Source: an uncultured Ruminococcus sp.
GTDB taxonomy: Bacteria > Bacillota > Clostridia > Oscillospirales > Acutalibacteraceae
NCBI GenBank assembly: GCA_902773155.1
Contig: CACYDK010000093.1
Coordinates: forward strand, 1 to 8,810
Length of the DNA: 8,810 bases
Direction of reading: 5' to 3'
Shown: positions 6,108-8,810 of the stretch, one piece after another
How positions within the stretch are numbered: position 1 is the stretch's first letter
Layout: every line of letters starts with the position of its first letter
Translations under genes and position numbers: made by a program
Notes under the pieces: model-generated
What the model was told of the DNA's origin: nothing
The model's input: the letters and a program-made list of their open reading frames with translations, nothing else
Databases searched by the model: none

Positions 6108-7328
6108 TCAAACAATTTTTACTTTCAGCTTGAGAACAAGTCCATTTACGCGAATCTTAAGAGTGGTTTTGCCCCTTCGCAAAGCCTTGATCCTGAGCTT
6201 CTTCGCCGTTCGTTTTGAGGTGATTTTCGCGTATTTTGTGTTTTTGTATTTGTTCCTGACGGAAGCGGCCTTACCGATTATTTTGATCGTCTTTGCGCTT
6301 CCGCGCTTTATTCTAAGCGAGCTTTTGCTGAGTCTGGGCGAGGAGACGACGCTGACCGAAATCCTGCGTGAGCTTTTTCCGATTTTGAGGATTATAAAGG
6401 CGAAGCCCTTCTTCAAGGCGGTCACCTTACCCTTTGAGCTGACTTTTACCACGCTTTTGTTCGTGGAGGTAAAGCTGACCTTTTTATTTTTGGGATTTGA
6501 GTAATGTATTACGAAGGTCTTGCCGGCCTTTACGGCGGCCGCTACGATCTCCGCAGTGCTATCATCAATAATTTTGCTTTCGTTTTCCTTTGTCGGTGCG
6601 GGAGAAGGAGTGGCGGTCGGCGCCTCTGTCGGGAAAGGCGGCACGATTGTAGGAGCCTGTGTAGCAGCTTCCGTCGGGCATTCCGTGGGCACCGGGGGCT
6701 CTTCTGCCGGAGGGTCGGTTTCAAGTGGTTCGGTGTTGTCGTCAGCAGCTCCTCCGGGCTCGTCAGGCGGATCGGGGCTGCCCTCCGGGGCGTTATCGCC
6801 AATGTCCGTATCTCCGGAGTTACCTCCGATCGAGGGATCGTCGGTTACGTACTCTGTCGGAAAAAGCGTAGGAGCCTCGGTCGGGAGGATATCCTCACCG
6901 GGCTCTGTCGGGAGTTCCGTAGGCTCGTCCTCATAGTTATAGAAAACGTTCCAGCCGGCGAAGGCCTCGTAACCGATCGACTGGTGCCCGTTTATCATAG
7001 TGAGCACCTCGTCCATATCGTCGTCGCCGATCACGGTTCCGTAGGCTTGCTCGAGGGCAACGTACGACTCTCCGTTATATACATATATTCCGAGCTCTAC
7101 CGTGTCGGTATCGAAGAAAACGCTTCCGATAACACGTTCGTATCTTACATCGGAAACCGGATTACCGGTATCGTAAAAAACCTCATATCCCGAGGAAAGC
7201 TCGCCGATATTATCCATAGTGGCCTCAGAGTCCCCGACGGCCGAAGGCTCATAGGCTTCGGCGGCTGCGGCAGGAAATACGCTGAGGCACATAAGAATAG
7301 CTACCAATAGCGCAATTAATTTTTTCAT
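6108..7328 (-). CDS. Secreted protein: small globular module, Pro/Thr/Glu linker, basic Ig-like C-terminus
   Basis: A 406-residue protein. The signal peptide is MKKLIALLVA to about FPAAAA (residue 23). Residues 44-131 form a compact module with many Tyr, Val and Asp, including 'YVALEQAYGTVIGDDDMDEVL'. Residues 133-248 are an acidic low-complexity linker built from PTE/APT units, with a Gly/Asp/Pro-rich middle. Residues 258-330 are a Big-like unit (SFTSTNKSVVKVSSKGKV, then KKGFAFIILKIG), and 331-406 a second, extremely Lys/Arg-rich unit with 'KNTKYAKIT' and 'RGKTTLKIRVNG'. The C-terminal half is homologous to that of the 574-aa protein downstream. ATG 7328 overlaps the anti-sigma stop as ATGA, and a GGGGG run 6 nt upstream can serve as ribosome binding site, so translation is probably coupled. 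It has no sortase, SLH or membrane anchor. Export in step with the sigma/anti-sigma pair suggests either a target or a sensor partner; neither is proven. Confidence 0.87.
   Translation of the reverse strand: MKKLIALLVAILMCLSVFPAAAAEAYEPSAVGDSEATMDNIGELSSGYEVFYDTGNPVSDVRYERVIGSVFFDTDTVELGIYVYNGESYVALEQAYGTVIGDDDMDEVLTMINGHQSIGYEAFAGWNVFYNYEDEPTELPTEPGEDILPTEAPTLFPTEYVTDDPSIGGNSGDTDIGDNAPEGSPDPPDEPGGAADDNTEPLETDPPAEEPPVPTECPTEAATQAPTIVPPFPTEAPTATPSPAPTKENESKIIDDSTAEIVAAAVKAGKTFVIHYSNPKNKKVSFTSTNKSVVKVSSKGKVTALKKGFAFIILKIGKSSRRISVSVVSSPRLSKSSLRIKRGSAKTIKIIGKAASVRNKYKNTKYAKITSKRTAKKLRIKALRRGKTTLKIRVNGLVLKLKVKIV
6585..6932 (-). repeat. Low-complexity PTE/APT linker coding repeat
   Basis: This stretch encodes residues 133-248 of the 406-aa secreted protein. 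Short related units recur irregularly: on the plus strand variants of 'cTcxGTCGGGa' and 'TCCGTxGG' reappear at about 6625-6700 and 6865-6925, encoding PTE and PTEAPT. Such linkers hold extracellular domains apart. The same units recur in the 574-aa protein (for example at about 5095-5150). Because of the simple composition the opposite strand has long open frames rich in Gly and Ser, which are not genes. Confidence 0.7.
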
Positions 7329-7996
7329 AACCTACCCCCTATTGAACCGGCGATTTTAAGCATTTCGTCCTCCGGAAGGAAGCCAACAAGCTCGAAAACA
7401 TATCCGTACTTTTCAAACACAATCATATAGGCTCCGTCGCCGTCTGTGCGTATGATATAGTCCGCGCCATCCTTTGAACGGGTTTTTATCTGAGAGAACT
7501 CGTTATCCGAGGCCGCAACATAGACGCCCTTGACGAACTGCTGTATCTTAAGATAATTATCGCCGCAGGTGTAGAGCTCGAGCGCGGTCGTGGCGTCGGA
7601 ATACTCGTCTGACAGCTCGTAACCCTCGGGGATGTATTCCGGAGAGTACTTAGAGGAAAGCTCCGCCGGATAAGATTCGGCCTCCGTATTGTACTCGATG
7701 TAGTCGACGTTAGCCGAGCGGGACACGAAGAAGTTGAAAATCGCCTCGCGCACCGCTCCGACGCTCATCACCGAAGCGATCAAAATCGCTACCGCGGCCG
7801 CGATCGCAATGGCACGTCGTGCTCTTGTACAGGTCATACGGTAATAAATGCCGGACTGCGACTTTATCATTCGCTCCATCCTGCGCTCAAATTTCTTTGA
7901 AGGAATTATATCGTGCTGAGGCAGGTTAGAAAGCATATTAGCCTCATATATTTTCAGAGCGTCTGTGAGAAGCTCATCGGTTATTATTTTTTCCAT
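7325..7996 (-). CDS. Membrane-bound anti-sigma factor with DUF4367-like extracellular domain
   Basis: A 223-residue, single-pass membrane protein. Residues 1-60 are a cytoplasmic segment with the clostridial pattern 'H..(P/S)..FERRMERMIK' (residues 28-45). Arg/Lys-rich 54-62 precedes one membrane helix at about 62-83, and the extracytoplasmic part follows. That part opens with 'YSPEYIPEGYELSDEY' (residues 117-132) and closes with 'FELVGFLPEDEMLKIAGSI' (201-219), the start and end patterns of DUF4367. Proteins of this plan next to a sigma gene are generally its anti-sigma factor, holding it at the membrane until an outside signal arrives. No zinc-binding ASD motif (HxxxCxxC) is present, so binding would use a different N-terminal helix. 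GGAGG (about 8004-8008) suits ATG 7996 (7-nt spacing) and not ATG 8002 (1 nt), so 7996 is chosen; it lies 2 nt after the sigma stop. The gene end overlaps the next start as ATGA. No LytTR or protease motif was seen. Confidence 0.82.
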   Translation of the reverse strand: MEKIITDELLTDALKIYEANMLSNLPQHDIIPSKKFERRMERMIKSQSGIYYRMTCTRARRAIAIAAAVAILIASVMSVGAVREAIFNFFVSRSANVDYIEYNTEAESYPAELSSKYSPEYIPEGYELSDEYSDATTALELYTCGDNYLKIQQFVKGVYVAASDNEFSQIKTRSKDGADYIIRTDGDGAYMIVFEKYGYVFELVGFLPEDEMLKIAGSIGGRL

Positions 7997-7998
7997 AC

Positions 7999-8523
7999 TC
8001 ATTCCTCCAGACTTATTCTGAGCAGTTCCCGCGCGCGTTGGAGACGTTTTCTGACTGCGGGTTGTGAAATCGCGAGCGCAGAGGCAATTTCCTTGTCGCT
8101 GAGGTCGTTAAGATATTTAAGCAGCATAACGCGGCTATAGATTTCGGGCAGAGCGGCGATTTTTTCCGCGAGGATTTTAGCATTCAGCGAGCTTTCGGGC
8201 GTTTCGCCTACGTCATGACATGAATAGGCCTCCTCCAGCGGAATAGTTGACCGGCGTTTCCTTTGGGAATACATCGACTTCGAGACGTTCTCGGTGATAA
8301 TGACAAGAAAGGAGCGTGTGTGGGGACTGTCGAGCTCACCGACCTTAGAAAGGTTCTTAAGCACGCGCAAAAAGGCGTTGTGAACGGCGTCCTCGGCTAA
8401 ATCAGAGTCGCGTAAGATATCATAAGCACAGCTTAGCATAAGCCCCTTGTAGCGGTTATAAAGCCGCTCGAATTTTATTTTATCATCGTCAGTCTCAGCT
8501 AAGGTGAGATAAAACTGCAGCAT
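7999..8523 (-). CDS. RNA polymerase sigma factor, sigma-70 family, ECF type
   Basis: A 174-residue protein with only regions 2 and 4. Region 2 spans about residues 16-90: 'FERLYNRYKGLMLSCAYDILRDSDLAEDAVHNAFLRV' carries the core-binding and -10 recognition helices, with the typical 'AEDAVHNAF'. A short linker rich in Glu and Ser follows. Region 4 spans 117-168, with the helix-turn-helix 'LSDKEIASALAISQPAVRKRLQRARELL' at 141-168 for -35 binding. It would direct RNA polymerase to its own set of promoters when released by the membrane protein encoded next. ATG 8523 has GAGG 7 nt upstream; the longer frame from TTG 8535 overlaps that site and is unlikely. The opening 'MLQFYLTLAETDDDKIKFE' is the usual start of this clostridial subgroup. 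Its stop is 2 nt before the anti-sigma start. Its target sequence is unknown. Confidence 0.93.
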   Translation of the reverse strand: MLQFYLTLAETDDDKIKFERLYNRYKGLMLSCAYDILRDSDLAEDAVHNAFLRVLKNLSKVGELDSPHTRSFLVIITENVSKSMYSQRKRRSTIPLEEAYSCHDVGETPESSLNAKILAEKIAALPEIYSRVMLLKYLNDLSDKEIASALAISQPAVRKRLQRARELLRISLEE

Positions 8524-8561
8524 TTTGTTCCTCAAAAAATCTTTCTTAAATCTTTAACCTC

Positions 8562-8590
8562 GGAAATAGTTGTTTTGTGACTTGATTTCC
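8562..8590 (-). promoter_or_regulatory. Hairpin at the 5' end of the sigma operon transcript
   Basis: GGAAAT (8562-8567) is complementary to ATTTCC (8585-8590), and AGT (8568-8570) can add three pairs with ACT (8580-8582) after a 2-nt bulge. The predicted transcription start is near 8590, so the RNA would begin with this hairpin, a position at which stem-loops protect mRNA from 5' decay. The stem is modest and no riboswitch class is recognised. Confidence 0.35.
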
Positions 8591-8596
8591 TAAAGA

Positions 8597-8625
8597 ATTA
8601 TAGAATATTTGCGAAATTTTTACAA
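8597..8625 (-). promoter_or_regulatory. Sigma-A-like promoter of the sigma/anti-sigma operon
   Basis: On the minus strand TTGTAA (complement of 8620-8625), a 17-nt spacer, then a perfect TATAAT (complement of 8597-8602). The start would be near 8590, giving a leader of about 67 nt before ATG 8523. This is a housekeeping promoter; no convincing ECF self-activation site (GGAAC or TGAAAC type) was found in the 8524-8728 region. Confidence 0.65.
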
Positions 8626-8665
8626 CAGTTATGTGGCCAAATTTTTAATAAGCGATCCAAAAATT

Positions 8666-8680
8666 TTTTCGCCGCGAAAA
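8666..8680. repeat. Inverted repeat TTTTCG-CCG-CGAAAA between divergent promoters
   Basis: Perfect 6-bp arms with a 3-nt centre, placed 2 bp before the -35 of the tRNA promoter and about 40 bp upstream of the -35 of the sigma operon. It lies in very AT-rich DNA (AAAAATTTTTT at about 8659-8669). It could be a protein site or simply part of an AT-rich upstream element; there is no downstream gene end for it to terminate. Confidence 0.3.
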
Positions 8681-8682
8681 TA

Positions 8683-8711
8683 TTGACAAACCAGCTTCTT
8701 TTTGATATAAT
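8683..8711 (+). promoter_or_regulatory. Consensus sigma-A promoter of tRNA-Gly
   Basis: TTGACA at 8683-8688, a 17-nt spacer and TATAAT at 8706-8711: both hexamers are perfect. The start would be near 8718, about 11 nt before the mature tRNA 5' end, so RNase P processing of a short leader is expected. Upstream A/T tracts resemble an UP element, as is usual for strong stable-RNA promoters. Confidence 0.9.
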
Positions 8712-8728
8712 GGCAATGTTCGAAATAA

Positions 8729-8802
8729 GCGGATGTAGTTTAGTGGTAGAACTTCAGCCTTCCAAGCTGATCGTGTGGGTTCGATTCCCATCATCCGCTC
8801 CA
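8729..8802 (+). tRNA. tRNA-Gly, anticodon TCC, CCA encoded
   Basis: A full cloverleaf folds. The acceptor stem is GCGGATG (8729-8735) with CATCCGC (8792-8798). The D arm is GTTT (8738-8741) with GAAC (8749-8752) around AGTGGTA. The anticodon stem is TCAGC (8754-8758) with GCTGA (8766-8770) around the loop CTTCCAA, giving anticodon TCC at 8761-8763. The variable loop is 4 nt, and the T arm is GTGGG/CCCAT around TTCGATT (8780-8786). The discriminator T is followed by an encoded CCA (8800-8802). It reads GGA, and by wobble other Gly codons. The window ends 8 nt later, so whether more tRNA genes follow in a cluster, and where the terminator lies, cannot be seen. Confidence 0.96.
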
Positions 8803-8810
8803 AAAAGAAA

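Noticed and set aside
6089..6109. Imperfect palindrome around TTTGTGACAAA between the two secreted genes
   Set aside because: The stem is short (4 bp plus 3 after mismatches), with no U-run, so not a terminator; AT-rich chance is likely.
6520..6936. Gly/Ser/Val-rich open frame that resembles a repetitive surface protein
   Set aside because: It is the antisense of the PTE linker; its apparent repeats mirror those of the real gene.
6504..7310. Long open frame on the plus strand across the 406-aa secreted gene
   Set aside because: Arg/Gly/Ser-rich translation of the reverse of the linker and basic tail; no start signal or domain.
7997..8002. Anti-sigma start at ATG 8002 with an ATGA overlap
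   Set aside because: GGAGG is only 1 nt from this ATG but 7 nt from ATG 7996. Use of 8002 is not excluded and would add two residues.
8524..8535. Longer sigma factor start at TTG 8535
   Set aside because: The GAGG ribosome binding site overlaps this codon; ATG 8523 has proper spacing and gives the usual family N-terminus.

Overview
The window looks like a chromosomal segment of a low-to-mid GC Gram-positive anaerobe of the class Clostridia, most like the Ruminococcus/Oscillospiraceae group. The reasons are strong AGGAGG-type ribosome binding sites, a short archaeal/clostridial-type LeuC (422 aa) with a separate LeuD, an iron-dependent alcohol dehydrogenase paired with a small flavodoxin, secreted bacterial Ig-like (Big) proteins with Pro/Thr/Glu linkers, and a sigma factor paired with a DUF4367-like anti-sigma factor. 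The genus is an inference. No phage, IS, CRISPR or plasmid features were seen.

Layout from left to right. (1) Bases 1-1248, plus strand: the 3' two thirds of a YqhD/BDH-type alcohol dehydrogenase, then a flavodoxin, as a tight redox operon. (2) Bases 1223-2209, minus strand: a secreted three-domain Ig-like protein whose 3' end overlaps the flavodoxin gene by 26 bp. (3) Bases 2210-2435: a divergent regulatory region with two perfect inverted repeats. (4) Bases 2436-4198, plus strand: leuC-leuD, the two subunits of isopropylmalate isomerase, closed by a hairpin terminator at about 4218. (5) Bases 4307-8523, minus strand: a four-gene cluster read in the order sigma factor (174 aa), membrane anti-sigma factor (223 aa), secreted protein of 406 aa, secreted protein of 574 aa. 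(6) Bases 8524-8728: a divergent intergenic region with a sigma-A-like promoter for the sigma operon and a consensus promoter for the tRNA. (7) Bases 8729-8802, plus strand: tRNA-Gly(TCC) with an encoded CCA end.

The most interesting part is the 4307-8523 cluster. The sigma factor and anti-sigma factor are separated by 2 nt, the anti-sigma and first secreted gene overlap by ATGA, and the second secreted gene follows after 76 nt with no terminator visible. The two secreted proteins share the same plan: signal peptide, small globular module(s), acidic Pro/Thr/Glu-rich linker(s), and a strongly basic C-terminal Ig-like pair that is clearly homologous between them. By my reading they also share a small module with the pattern aromatic-rich strand, then '(L/I)-E-x-A-Y' helix. 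This suggests an extracytoplasmic-function signalling unit whose outputs or sensors are cell-wall-associated proteins. The function is inferred from gene order and architecture only.

Three annotated starts were decided by the ribosome binding site rather than by the longest reading frame: 8523 (not TTG 8535), 7996 (not ATG 8002) and 6031 (not GTG 6040).
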